Shown piece by piece: positions 45,701-59,598 of a stretch of DNA of 64,000 bases. The stretch's first letter is position 1, and the number at the start of each line of letters is the position of its first letter. Source of the stretch: Aphanomyces cochlioides (taxonomy: Eukaryota; Oomycota; Saprolegniomycetes; Saprolegniales; Verrucalvaceae); assembly GCA_019828595.1 (NCBI GenBank), contig JAHQRK010000025.1, forward strand, positions 1-64,000. Reading direction: 5' to 3'. The position numbers and the translations under genes are program-made. The notes under the pieces are model-generated. The model did not search any database, was not told the DNA's origin, and saw only the letters and a program-made list of their open reading frames with translations.

Positions 45701-48700
45701 ACACAATGTGTTTCGCGAGAAACCACTTTGACTTGACGTGTTCATGTCAAGTTGACGTAAACTATAAGCTTTTGCAGTGTGTACAAGTTGACTGTTGTGC
45801 ACTTCGAAAGCCTTGAGGAAGCGCTACAATGTGAGGGGGGTGTCCTCGATTTTCGCGCAACTTCTATCTATTCTATTACAATCTATTAAATTGTAATATA
45901 TCTACAGTGTAGCTACTAGCCACCTGCCTATTATTGTATAAACTATTATAGTTTACAATATATAGAGATGTAAGCGTTGCGCGAAAATCGAGGATGTTCG
46001 ACACAAGAGCATGTGCAGGGTTTAGCGAGAAATGTGCAACTCCCATGTGTGAAAACGAGCGCAACTTGGCCTATACATTCGCCAATTCATCCGTCGTTAC
46101 GTTCCAGCCAACATGCACACAATGTGTTTCGCGAGAAACCACTTTGACTTGACGTGTTCATGTCAAGTTGACGTAAACTATAAGCTTTTGCAGTGTGTAC
46201 AAGTTGACTGTTGTGCACTTCGAAAGCCTTGAGGAAGCGCTACAATGTGAGGGGGGTGTCCTCGATTTTCGCGCAACTTCTATCTATTCTATTACAATCT
46301 ATTAAATTGTAATATATCTACAGTGTAGCTACTAGCCACCTGCCTATTATTGTATAAACTATTATAGTTTACAATATATAGAGATGTAAGCGTTGCGCGA
46401 AAATCGAGGATGTTCGACACAAGAGCATGTGCAGGGTTTAGCGAGAAATGTGCAACTCCCATGTGTGAAAACGAGCGCAACTTGGCCTATACATTCGCCA
46501 ATTCATCCGTCGTTACGTTCCAGCCAACATGCACACAATGTGTTTCGCGAGAAACCACTTTGACTTGACGTGTTCATGTCAAGTTGACGTAAACTATAAG
46601 CTTTTGCAGTGTGTACAAGTTGACTGTTGTGCACTTCGAAAGCCTTGAGGAAGCGCTACAATGTGAGGGGGGTGTCCTCGATTTTCGCGCAACTTCTATC
46701 TATTCTATTACAATCTATTAAATTGTAATATATCTACAGTGTAGCTACTAGCCACCTGCCTATTATTGTATAAACTATTATAGTTTACAATATATAGAGA
46801 TGTAAGCGTTGCGCGAAAATCGAGGATGTTCGACACAAGAGCATGTGCAGGGTTTAGCGAGAAATGTGCAACTCCCATGTGTGAAAACGAGCGCAACTTG
46901 GCCTATACATTCGCCAATTCATCCGTCGTTACGTTCCAGCCAACATGCACACAATGTGTTTCGCGAGAAACCACTTTGACTTGACGTGTTCATGTCAAGT
47001 TGACGTAAACTATAAGCTTTTGCAGTGTGTACAAGTTGACTGTTGTGCACTTCGAAAGCCTTGAGGAAGCGCTACAATGTGAGGGGGGTGTCCTCGATTT
47101 TCGCGCAACTTCTATCTATTCTATTACAATCTATTAAATTGTAATATATCTACAGTGTAGCTACTAGCCACCTGCCTATTATTGTATAAACTATTATAGT
47201 TTACAATATATAGAGATGTAAGCGTTGCGCGAAAATCGAGGATGTTCGACACAAGAGCATGTGCAGGGTTTAGCGAGAAATGTGCAACTCCCATGTGTGA
47301 AAACGAGCGCAACTTGGCCTATACATTCGCCAATTCATCCGTCGTTACGTTCCAGCCAACATGCACACAATGTGTTTCGCGAGAAACCACTTTGACTTGA
47401 CGTGTTCATGTCAAGTTGACGTAAACTATAAGCTTTTGCAGTGTGTACAAGTTGACTGTTGTGCACTTCGAAAGCCTTGAGGAAGCGCTACAATGTGAGG
47501 GGGTGTCCTCGATTTTCGCGCAACTTCTATCTATTCTATTACAATCTATTAAATTGTAATATATCTACAGTGTAGCTACTAGCCACCTGCCTATTATTGT
47601 ATAAACTATTATAGTTTACAATATATAGAGATGTAAGCGTTGCGCGAAAATCGAGGATGTTCGACACAAGAGCATGTGCAGGGTTTAGCGAGAAATGTGC
47701 AACTCCCATGTGTGAAAACGAGCGCAACTTGGCCTATACATTCGCCAATTCATCCGTCGTTACGTTCCAGCCAACATGCACACAATGTGTTTCGCGAGAA
47801 ACCACTTTGACTTGACGTGTTCATGTCAAGTTGACGTAAACTATAAGCTTTTGCAGTGTGTACAAGTTGACTGTTGTGCACTTCGAAAGCCTTGAGGAAG
47901 CGCTACAATGTGAGGGGGGTGTCCTCGATTTTCGCGCAACTTCTATCTATTCTATTACAATCTATTAAATTGTAATATATCTACAGTGTAGCTACTAGCC
48001 ACCTGCCTATTATTGTATAAACTATTATAGTTTACAATATATATAGAGATGTAAGCGTTGCGCGAAAATCGAGGATGTTCGACACAAGAGCATGTGCAGG
48101 GTTTAGCGAGAAATGTGCAACTCCCATGTGTGAAAACGAGCGCAACTTGGCCTATACATTCGCCAATTCATCCGTCGTTACGTTCCAGCCAACATGCACA
48201 CAATGTGTTTCGCGAGAAACCACTTTGACTTGACGTGTTCATGTCAAGTTGACGTAAACTATAAGCTTTTGCAGTGTGTACAAGTTGACTGTTGTGCACT
48301 TCGAAAGCCTTGAGGAAGCGCTACAATGTGAGGGGGGTGTCCTCGATTTTCGCGCAACTTCTATCTATTCTATTACAATCTATTAAATTGTAATATATCT
48401 ACAGTGTAGCTACTAGCCACCTGCCTATTATTGTATAAACTATTATAGTTTACAATATATAGAGATGTAAGCGTTGCGCGAAAATCGAGGATGTTCGACA
48501 CAAGAGCATGTGCAGGGTTTAGCGAGAAATGTGCAACTCCCATGTGTGAAAACGAGCGCAACTTGGCCTATACATTCGCCAATTCATCCGTCGTTACGTT
48601 CCAGCCAACATGCACACAATGTGTTTCGCGAGAAACCACTTTGACTTGACGTGTTCATGTCAAGTTGACGTAAACTATAAGCTTTTGCAGTGTGTACAAG

Positions 48701-51700
48701 TTGACTGTTGTGCACTTCGAAAGCCTTGAGGAAGCGCTACAATGTGAGGGGGTGTCCTCGATTTTCGCGCAACTTCTATCTATTCTATTACAATCTATTA
48801 AATTGTAATATATCTACAGTGTAGCTACTAGCCACCTGCCTATTATTGTATAAACTATTATAGTTTACAATATATAGAGATGTAAGCGTTGCGCGAAAAT
48901 CGAGGATGTTCGACACAAGAGCATGTGCAGGGTTTAGCGAGAAATGTGCAACTCCCATGTGTGAAAACGAGCGCAACTTGGCCTATACATTCGCCAATTC
49001 ATCCGTCGTTACGTTCCAGCCAACATGCACACAATGTGTTTCGCGAGAAACCACTTTGACTTGACGTGTTCATGTCAAGTTGACGTAAACTATAAGCTTT
49101 TGCAGTGTGTACAAGTTGACTGTTGTGCACTTCGAAAGCCTTGAGGAAGCGCTACAATGTGAGGGGGGTGTCCTCGATTTTCGCGCAACTTCTATCTATT
49201 CTATTACAATCTATTAAATTGTAATATATCTACAGTGTAGCTACTAGCCACCTGCCTATTATTGTATAAACTATTATAGTTTACAATATATAGAGATGTA
49301 AGCGTTGCGCGAAAATCGAGGATGTTCGACACAAGAGCATGTGCAGGGTTTAGCGAGAAATGTGCAACTCCCATGTGTGAAAACGAGCGCAACTTGGCCT
49401 ATACATTCGCCAATTCATCCGTCGTTACGTTCCAGCCAACATGCACACAATGTGTTTCGCGAGAAACCACTTTGACTTGACGTGTTCATGTCAAGTTGAC
49501 GTAAACTATAAGCTTTTGCAGTGTGTACAAGTTGACTGTTGTGCACTTCGAAAGCCTTGAGGAAGCGCTACAATGTGAGGGGGGTGTCCTCGATTTTCGC
49601 GCAACTTCTATCTATTCTATTACAATCTATTAAATTGTAATATATCTACAGTGTAGCTACTAGCCACCTGCCTATTATTGTATAAACTATTATAGTTTAC
49701 AATATATAGAGATGTAAGCGTTGCGCGAAAATCGAGGATGTTCGACACAAGAGCATGTGCAGGGTTTAGCGAGAAATGTGCAACTCCCATGTGTGAAAAC
49801 GAGCGCAACTTGGCCTATACATTCGCCAATTCATCCGTCGTTACGTTCCAGCCAACATGCACACAATGTGTTTCGCGAGAAACCACTTTGACTTGACGTG
49901 TTCATGTCAAGTTGACGTAAACTATAAGCTTTTGCAGTGTGTACAAGTTGACTGTTGTGCACTTCGAAAGCCTTGAGGAAGCGCTACAATGTGAGGGGGG
50001 TGTCCTCGATTTTCGCGCAACTTCTATCTATTCTATTACAATCTATTAAATTGTAATATATCTACAGTGTAGCTACTAGCCACCTGCCTATTATTGTATA
50101 AACTATTATAGTTTACAATATATAGAGATGTAAGCGTTGCGCGAAAATCGAGGATGTTCGACACAAGAGCATGTGCAGGGTTTAGCGAGAAATGTGCAAC
50201 TCCCATGTGTGAAAACGAGCGCAACTTGGCCTATACATTCGCCAATTCATCCGTCGTTACGTTCCAGCCAACATGCACACAATGTGTTTCGCGAGAAACC
50301 ACTTTGACTTGACGTGTTCATGTCAAGTTGACGTAAACTATAAGCTTTTGCAGTGTGTACAAGTTGACTGTTGTGCACTTCGAAAGCCTTGAGGAAGCGC
50401 TACAATGTGAGGGGGTGTCCTCGATTTTCGCGCAACTTCTATCTATTCTATTACAATCTATTAAATTGTAATATATCTACAGTGTAGCTACTAGCCACCT
50501 GCCTATTATTGTATAAACTATTATAGTTTACAATATATAGAGATATGTAAGCGTTGCGCGAAAATCGAGGATGTTCGACACAAGAGCATGTGCAGGGTTT
50601 AGCGAGAAATGTGCAACTCCCATGTGTGAAAACGAGCGCAACTTGGCCTATACATTCGCCAATTCATCCGTCGTTACGTTCCAGCCAACATGCACACAAT
50701 GTGTTTCGCGAGAAACCACTTTGACTTGACGTGTTCATGTCAAGTTGACGTAAACTATAAGCTTTTGCAGTGTGTACAAGTTGACTGTTGTGCACTTCGA
50801 AAGCCTTGAGGAAGCGCTACAATGTGAGGGGGGTGTCCTCGATTTTCGCGCAACTTCTATCTATTCTATTACAATCTATTAAATTGTAATATATCTACAG
50901 TGTAGCTACTAGCCACCTGCCTATTATTGTATAAACTATTATAGTTTACAATATATAGAGATGTAAGCGTTGCGCGAAAATCGAGGATGTTCGACACAAG
51001 AGCATGTGCAGGGTTTAGCGAGAAATGTGCAACTCCCATGTGTGAAAACGAGCGCAACTTGGCCTATACATTCGCCAATTCATCCGTCGTTACGTTCCAG
51101 CCAACATGCACACAATGTGTTTCGCGAGAAACCACTTTGACTTGACGTGTTCATGTCAAGTTGACGTAAACTATAAGCTTTTGCAGTGTGTACAAGTTGA
51201 CTGTTGTGCACTTCGAAAGCCTTGAGGAAGCGCTACAATGTGAGGGGGGTGTCCTCGATTTTCGCGCAACTTCTATCTATTCTATTACAATCTATTAAAT
51301 TGTAATATATCTACAGTGTAGCTACTAGCCACCTGCCTATTATTGTATAAACTATTATAGTTTACAATATATAGAGATGTAAGCGTTGCGCGAAAATCGA
51401 GGATGTTCGACACAAGAGCATGTGCAGGGTTTAGCGAGAAATGTGCAACTCCCATGTGTGAAAACGAGCGCAACTTGGCCTATACATTCGCCAATTCATC
51501 CGTCGTTACGTTCCAGCCAACATGCACACAATGTGTTTCGCGAGAAACCACTTTGACTTGACGTGTTCATGTCAAGTTGACGTAAACTATAAGCTTTTGC
51601 AGTGTGTACAAGTTGACTGTTGTGCACTTCGAAAGCCTTGAGGAAGCGCTACAATGTGAGGGGGGTGTCCTCGATTTTCGCGCAACTTCTATCTATTCTA

Positions 51701-54700
51701 TTACAATCTATTAAATTGTAATATATCTACAGTGTAGCTACTAGCCACCTGCCTATTATTGTATAAACTATTATAGTTTACAATATATAGAGATGTAAGC
51801 GTTGCGCGAAAATCGAGGATGTTCGACACAAGAGCATGTGCAGGGTTTAGCGAGAAATGTGCAACTCCCATGTGTGAAAACGAGCGCAACTTGGCCTATA
51901 CATTCGCCAATTCATCCGTCGTTACGTTCCAGCCAACATGCACACAATGTGTTTCGCGAGAAACCACTTTGACTTGACGTGTTCATGTCAAGTTGACGTA
52001 AACTATAAGCTTTTGCAGTGTGTACAAGTTGACTGTTGTGCACTTCGAAAGCCTTGAGGAAGCGCTACAATGTGAGGGGGGTGTCCTCGATTTTCGCGCA
52101 ACTTCTATCTATTCTATTACAATCTATTAAATTGTAATATATCTACAGTGTAGCTACTAGCCACCTGCCTATTATTGTATAAACTATTATAGTTTACAAT
52201 ATATAGAGATGTAAGCGTTGCGCGAAAATCGAGGATGTTCGACACAAGAGCATGTGCAGGGTTTAGCGAGAAATGTGCAACTCCCATGTGTGAAAACGAG
52301 CGCAACTTGGCCTATACATTCGCCAATTCATCCGTCGTTACGTTCCAGCCAACATGCACACAATGTGTTTCGCGAGAAACCACTTTGACTTGACGTGTTC
52401 ATGTCAAGTTGACGTAAACTATAAGCTTTTGCAGTGTGTACAAGTTGACTGTTGTGCACTTCGAAAGCCTTGAGGAAGCGCTACAATGTGAGGGGGGTGT
52501 CCTCGATTTTCGCGCAACTTCTATCTATTCTATTACAATCTATTAAATTGTAATATATCTACAGTGTAGCTACTAGCCACCTGCCTATTATTGTATAAAC
52601 TATTATAGTTTACAATATATAGAGATGTAAGCGTTGCGCGAAAATCGAGGATGTTCGACACAAGAGCATGTGCAGGGTTTAGCGAGAAATGTGCAACTCC
52701 CATGTGTGAAAACGAGCGCAACTTGGCCTATACATTCGCCAATTCATCCGTCGTTACGTTCCAGCCAACATGCACACAATGTGTTTCGCGAGAAACCACT
52801 TTGACTTGACGTGTTCATGTCAAGTTGACGTAAACTATAAGCTTTTGCAGTGTGTACAAGTTGACTGTTGTGCACTTCGAAAGCCTTGAGGAAGCGCTAC
52901 AATGTGAGGGGGGTGTCCTCGATTTTCGCGCAACTTCTATCTATTCTATTACAATCTATTAAATTGTAATATATCTACAGTGTAGCTACTAGCCACCTGC
53001 CTATTATTGTATAAACTATTATAGTTTACAATATATAGAGATGTAAGCGTTGCGCGAAAATCGAGGATGTTCGACACAAGAGCATGTGCAGGGTTTAGCG
53101 AGAAATGTGCAACTCCCATGTGTGAAAACGAGCGCAACTTGGCCTATACATTCGCCAATTCATCCGTCGTTACGTTCCAGCCAACATGCACACAATGTGT
53201 TTCGCGAGAAACCACTTTGACTTGACGTGTTCATGTCAAGTTGACGTAAACTATAAGCTTTTGCAGTGTGTACAAGTTGACTGTTGTGCACTTCGAAAGC
53301 CTTGAGGAAGCGCTACAATGTGAGGGGGTGTCCTCGATTTTCGCGCAACTTCTATCTATTCTATTACAATCTATTAAATTGTAATATATCTACAGTGTAG
53401 CTACTAGCCACCTGCCTATTATTGTATAAACTATTATAGTTTACAATATATAGAGATGTAAGCGTTGCGCGAAAATCGAGGATGTTCGACACAAGAGCAT
53501 GTGCAGGGTTTAGCGAGAAATGTGCAACTCCCATGTGTGAAAACGAGCGCAACTTGGCCTATACATTCGCCAATTCATCCGTCGTTACGTTCCAGCCAAC
53601 ATGCACACAATGTGTTTCGCGAGAAACCACTTTGACTTGACGTGTTCATGTCAAGTTGACGTAAACTATAAGCTTTTGCAGTGTGTACAAGTTGACTGTT
53701 GTGCACTTCGAAAGCCTTGAGGAAGCGCTACAATGTGAGGGGGTGTCCTCGATTTTCGCGCAACTTCTATCTATTCTATTACAATCTATTAAATTGTAAT
53801 ATATCTACAGTGTAGCTACTAGCCACCTGCCTATTATTGTATAAACTATTATAGTTTACAATATATAGAGATGTAAGCGTTGCGCGAAAATCGAGGATGT
53901 TCGACACAAGAGCATGTGCAGGGTTTAGCGAGAAATGTGCAACTCCCATGTGTGAAAACGAGCGCAACTTGGCCTATACATTCGCCAATTCATCCGTCGT
54001 TACGTTCCAGCCAACATGCACACAATGTGTTTCGCGAGAAACCACTTTGACTTGACGTGTTCATGTCAAGTTGACGTAAACTATAAGCTTTTGCAGTGTG
54101 TACAAGTTGACTGTTGTGCACTTCGAAAGCCTTGAGGAAGCGCTACAATGTGAGGGGGGTGTCCTCGATTTTCGCGCAACTTCTATCTATTCTATTACAA
54201 TCTATTAAATTGTAATATATCTACAGTGTAGCTACTAGCCACCTGCCTATTATTGTATAAACTATTATAGTTTACAATATATAGAGATGTAAGCGTTGCG
54301 CGAAAATCGAGGATGTTCGACACAAGAGCATGTGCAGGGTTTAGCGAGAAATGTGCAACTCCCATGTGTGAAAACGAGCGCAACTTGGCCTATACATTCG
54401 CCAATTCATCCGTCGTTACGTTCCAGCCAACATGCACACAATGTGTTTCGCGAGAAACCACTTTGACTTGACGTGTTCATGTCAAGTTGACGTAAACTAT
54501 AAGCTTTTGCAGTGTGTACAAGTTGACTGTTGTGCACTTCGAAAGCCTTGAGGAAGCGCTACAATGTGAGGGGGGTGTCCTCGATTTTCGCGCAACTTCT
54601 ATCTATTCTATTACAATCTATTAAATTGTAATATATCTACAGTGTAGCTACTAGCCACCTGCCTATTATTGTATAAACTATTATAGTTTACAATATATAG

Positions 54701-57700
54701 AGATGTAAGCGTTGCGCGAAAATCGAGGATGTTCGACACAAGAGCATGTGCAGGGTTTAGCGAGAAATGTGCAACTCCCATGTGTGAAAACGAGCGCAAC
54801 TTGGCCTATACATTCGCCAATTCATCCGTCGTTACGTTCCAGCCAACATGCACACAATGTGTTTCGCGAGAAACCACTTTGACTTGACGTGTTCATGTCA
54901 AGTTGACGTAAACTATAAGCTTTTGCAGTGTGTACAAGTTGACTGTTGTGCACTTCGAAAGCCTTGAGGAAGCGCTACAATGTGAGGGGGGTGTCCTCGA
55001 TTTTCGCGCAACTTCTATCTATTCTATTACAATCTATTAAATTGTAATATATCTACAGTGTAGCTACTAGCCACCTGCCTATTATTGTATAAACTATTAT
55101 AGTTTACAATATATAGAGATGTAAGCGTTGCGCGAAAATCGAGGATGTTCGACACAAGAGCATGTGCAGGGTTTAGCGAGAAATGTGCAACTCCCATGTG
55201 TGAAAACGAGCGCAACTTGGCCTATACATTCGCCAATTCATCCGTCGTTACGTTCCAGCCAACATGCACACAATGTGTTTCGCGAGAAACCACTTTGACT
55301 TGACGTGTTCATGTCAAGTTGACGTAAACTATAAGCTTTTGCAGTGTGTACAAGTTGACTGTTGTGCACTTCGAAAGCCTTGAGGAAGCGCTACAATGTG
55401 AGGGGGGTGTCCTCGATTTTCGCGCAACTTCTATCTATTCTATTACAATCTATTAAATTGTAATATATCTACAGTGTAGCTACTAGCCACCTGCCTATTA
55501 TTGTATAAACTATTATAGTTTACAATATATAGAGATGTAAGCGTTGCGCGAAAATCGAGGATGTTCGACACAAGAGCATGTGCAGGGTTTAGCGAGAAAT
55601 GTGCAACTCCCATGTGTGAAAACGAGCGCAACTTGGCCTATACATTCGCCAATTCATCCGTCGTTACGTTCCAGCCAACATGCACACAATGTGTTTCGCG
55701 AGAAACCACTTTGACTTGACGTGTTCATGTCAAGTTGACGTAAACTATAAGCTTTTGCAGTGTGTACAAGTTGACTGTTGTGCACTTCGAAAGCCTTGAG
55801 GAAGCGCTACAATGTGAGGGGGGTGTCCTCGATTTTCGCGCAACTTCTATCTATTCTATTACAATCTATTAAATTGTAATATATCTACAGTGTAGCTACT
55901 AGCCACCTGCCTATTATTGTATAAACTATTATAGTTTACAATATATAGAGATGTAAGCGTTGCGCGAAAATCGAGGATGTTCGACACAAGAGCATGTGCA
56001 GGGTTTAGCGAGAAATGTGCAACTCCCATGTGTGAAAACGAGCGCAACTTGGCCTATACATTCGCCAATTCATCCGTCGTTACGTTCCAGCCAACATGCA
56101 CACAATGTGTTTCGCGAGAAACCACTTTGACTTGACGTGTTCATGTCAAGTTGACGTAAACTATAAGCTTTTGCAGTGTGTACAAGTTGACTGTTGTGCA
56201 CTTCGAAAGCCTTGAGGAAGCGCTACAATGTGAGGGGGGTGTCCTCGATTTTCGCGCAACTTCTATCTATTCTATTACAATCTATTAAATTGTAATATAT
56301 CTACAGTGTAGCTACTAGCCACCTGCCTATTATTGTATAAACTATTATAGTTTACAATATATAGAGATGTAAGCGTTGCGCGAAAATCGAGGATGTTCGA
56401 CACAAGAGCATGTGCAGGGTTTAGCGAGAAATGTGCAACTCCCATGTGTGAAAACGAGCGCAACTTGGCCTATACATTCGCCAATTCATCCGTCGTTACG
56501 TTCCAGCCAACATGCACACAATGTGTTTCGCGAGAAACCACTTTGACTTGACGTGTTCATGTCAAGTTGACGTAAACTATAAGCTTTTGCAGTGTGTACA
56601 AGTTGACTGTTGTGCACTTCGAAAGCCTTGAGGAAGCGCTACAATGTGAGGGGGTGTCCTCGATTTTCGCGCAACTTCTATCTATTCTATTACAATCTAT
56701 TAAATTGTAATATATCTACAGTGTAGCTACTAGCCACCTGCCTATTATTGTATAAACTATTATAGTTTACAATATATAGAGATGTAAGCGTTGCGCGAAA
56801 ATCGAGGATGTTCGACACAAGAGCATGTGCAGGGTTTAGCGAGAAATGTGCAACTCCCATGTGTGAAAACGAGCGCAACTTGGCCTATACATTCGCCAAT
56901 TCATCCGTCGTTACGTTCCAGCCAACATGCACACAATGTGTTTCGCGAGAAACCACTTTGACTTGACGTGTTCATGTCAAGTTGACGTAAACTATAAGCT
57001 TTTGCAGTGTGTACAAGTTGACTGTTGTGCACTTCGAAAGCCTTGAGGAAGCGCTACAATGTGAGGGGGGTGTCCTCGATTTTCGCGCAACTTCTATCTA
57101 TTCTATTACAATCTATTAAATTGTAATATATCTACAGTGTAGCTACTAGCCACCTGCCTATTATTGTATAAACTATTATAGTTTACAATATATAGAGATG
57201 TAAGCGTTGCGCGAAAATCGAGGATGTTCGACACAAGAGCATGTGCAGGGTTTAGCGAGAAATGTGCAACTCCCATGTGTGAAAACGAGCGCAACTTGGC
57301 CTATACATTCGCCAATTCATCCGTCGTTACGTTCCAGCCAACATGCACACAATGTGTTTCGCGAGAAACCACTTTGACTTGACGTGTTCATGTCAAGTTG
57401 ACGTAAACTATAAGCTTTTGCAGTGTGTACAAGTTGACTGTTGTGCACTTCGAAAGCCTTGAGGAAGCGCTACAATGTGAGGGGGTGTCCTCGATTTTCG
57501 CGCAACTTCTATCTATTCTATTACAATCTATTAAATTGTAATATATCTACAGTGTAGCTACTAGCCACCTGCCTATTATTGTATAAACTATTATAGTTTA
57601 CAATATATAGAGATGTAAGCGTTGCGCGAAAATCGAGGATGTTCGACACAAGAGCATGTGCAGGGTTTAGCGAGAAATGTGCAACTCCCATGTGTGAAAA

Positions 57701-58308
57701 CGAGCGCAACTTGGCCTATACATTCGCCAATTCATCCGTCGTTACGTTCCAGCCAACATGCACACAATGTGTTTCGCGAGAAACCACTTTGACTTGACGT
57801 GTTCATGTCAAGTTGACGTAAACTATAAGCTTTTGCAGTGTGTACAAGTTGACTGTTGTGCACTTCGAAAGCCTTGAGGAAGCGCTACAATGTGAGGGGG
57901 GTGTCCTCGATTTTCGCGCAACTTCTATCTATTCTATTACAATCTATTAAATTGTAATATATCTACAGTGTAGCTACTAGCCACCTGCCTATTATTGTAT
58001 AAACTATTATAGTTTACAATATATAGAGATGTAAGCGTTGCGCGAAAATCGAGGATGTTCGACACAAGAGCATGTGCAGGGTTTAGCGAGAAATGTGCAA
58101 CTCCCATGTGTGAAAACGAGCGCAACTTGGCCTATACATTCGCCAATTCATCCGTCGTTACGTTCCAGCCAACATGCACACAATGTGTTTCGCGAGAAAC
58201 CACTTTGACTTGACGTGTTCATGTCAAGTTGACGTAAACTATAAGCTTTTGCAGTGTGTACAAGTTGACTGTTGTGCACTTCGAAAGCCTTGAGGAAGAG
58301 CTACAATG
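30674..58308. repeat. Tandem array: 66 complete 416-bp units plus a 189-bp partial unit
   Basis: The unit begins GCGCAACTTGGCC. Successive starts are 416 bases apart, with a few 414-418 variants. Unit 1 starts at 30674 and the last, partial, unit at 58120. Order within a unit: about 50 bases of LRR-family coding sequence, a palindrome-rich stretch (TTGACTTGACGTG / GTCAAGTTGACG), a G5-G6 run, a 152-bp inverted-repeat element, then a 65-base tail. Units are nearly identical. The changes seen are length of the G run (units 9, 10, 23, 29, 41, 44, 48, 55, 56, 63, 65), a 2-base loss (units 11 and 24), small insertions (units 12, 42, 48) and a few substitutions, mostly in units 1-5 and 15. A minus-strand 62-codon ORF is repeated in 63 units. 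Confidence 0.97.
30874..31025. mobile_element. 152-bp hairpin element present in every array unit (first copy)
   Basis: Perfect inverted ends TCCTCGATTTTCGCGCAAC (30874-30892) and their complement (31007-31025) enclose an AT-rich core. The core has its own palindromes: TTACAAT-CTATTAA-ATTGTAA and one around AAACTATTATAGTTT. It looks like a MITE that was carried along when the unit multiplied. The inner end bases GCGCAACTT are the same nine bases that open the 416-bp unit, so they could be where recombination closed the first duplication. Confidence 0.65.
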
Positions 58309-59063
58309 GAGGATCACCGCCTCTCAAACCTTCCGAATGCCAAGCTCCAACGTCTCACGCTGTGGCAATTCAAATGCAACCCCCAGATCGATAAAGCAAC
58401 CTGCATATTGCTTTGAGGAGGTTTGATTTTTATGGGTTTTTTTGTCAAACACCACAAATCTTTGTAATATGTACTTGGCACTTCCAGTGTTTGAGGCGTC
58501 TAAAATGCATGGGACGAGGTACAGAACACTGGACCACTTCAAGTTAACACGAATAACCATCCTTCGCGAAGAATCCGAGAAAATGATGAGACACTGGTAT
58601 TATTTTTGCTTGATGTTGTTTAGCATAGAAATATCAGTACTCGAATTTGTCGACAATGGAAGTACTTGATAACTCGAATCTAATCCTGTGTTAAGCCTTG
58701 GTCTTTTATGATTATGCTGGTTGATGCGACGAAGTTGAAATGATGGTCCCAGTCATCGAAATTTTCAATGTTGCTTCCGTTGGATAGTGTTGTCGTGATG
58801 CAGTCGGTTGATGAAATATCGACTACAATTTTGCCATATAGCATTATGTTAGCGACAGTCGACATTGTATGACAGTATAGAGATGGTCATATCTTCATCT
58901 CACTTGTGAATCTTGTTCCCTTCGACTTTTGATCCAAAGTATGATGCATCCCTGTCGCCACGTCAAGATGAAGCGAATGAAGTGGCTGAGATCCTTCCAC
59001 TGGTTGTTCGATTCTGAACCCTTCAAGAAATGGGCAGCAGAGCTTGGTGGCGAATTTGTCTAG
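58306..59063 (+). pseudogene. LRR-family member, 3' part beyond the array
   Basis: Immediately after the partial unit, an ATG at 58306 opens a 36-residue LRR-like frame (HRLSNLPNAKLQRLTLWQFK) to 58416. The middle (58417-58894) is unreadable. From 58895 to the TAG at 59061-59063 the frame reads CSLRLLIQSMMHPCRHVKMK and ends FKKWAAELGGEFV. That is the family's C-terminal pattern: LLIESM.x.SRRVxxKR, then a final Gly-Gly-x-Phe. Orientation and order fit the continuation of the gene begun at 29970. Several stops lie between the two readable parts. Confidence 0.6.
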
Positions 59064-59598
59064 TTAAGCTTGGTACGCTACATCATCACTAACATTCGAA
59101 GAAGCAATTCGAGTTTTAGGGGCTCGAAGAATCAAATAGATCTACAATTTCAAAGCAAGGTTTCACGGAAACTAAAGGATAGTTGATTGAACCGTATTCT
59201 TGGTATTTCACATTACTACTCTAACGTATTAAAAGAAAGAGTTCGACCTACTGTTCATTTGACTTGCTCCAGGTATTTATAGCCCATGGAAGTCCACCTG
59301 ATCCGCCGTCTCAAAGTTCCCAGAATTCGAGGTTAATATCTCTTAGTGCTTTAACATTGAACAAGCTTATTAACTAGTTTGCATATCTTCGTCCAATATA
59401 ATGGGTAGTTGACAAAAACCAAACACTGAGGTGTCGTCGAAGCAACCAAGTAACTTAGTGATTATATCGTATACTTAAATAATTGCTCTCAAGGTCAGGC
59501 AAGGTTCTTTCGAGAACATCAATCAATTTTATCCGCAAAATCGTAACGACGGGTTGTATATTTGAAATACATTCGATATATTGCAACACCTGATACAT
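59064..59598. other. Non-coding gap between convergent LRR-family remnants
   Basis: AT-rich; nothing recognised. Confidence 0.35.

Noticed and set aside
30907..58125. 62-codon minus-strand ORF (starts MRSFSHMGVAHFSL) repeated in 63 array units
   Set aside because: It overlaps the hairpin element and its identity between units is no higher than that of the surrounding non-coding bases. Three units lose it by small insertions. Conservation is explained by array homogenisation.
30674..58308. CRISPR array or ribosomal DNA repeat
   Set aside because: Units are 416 bp and identical throughout, with no unique spacers, no cas genes and no rRNA sequence. The setting is eukaryotic.
58680..58865. 61-codon minus-strand ORF after the array
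   Set aside because: Lies in the eroded middle of the plus-strand LRR-family gene and has no family match.
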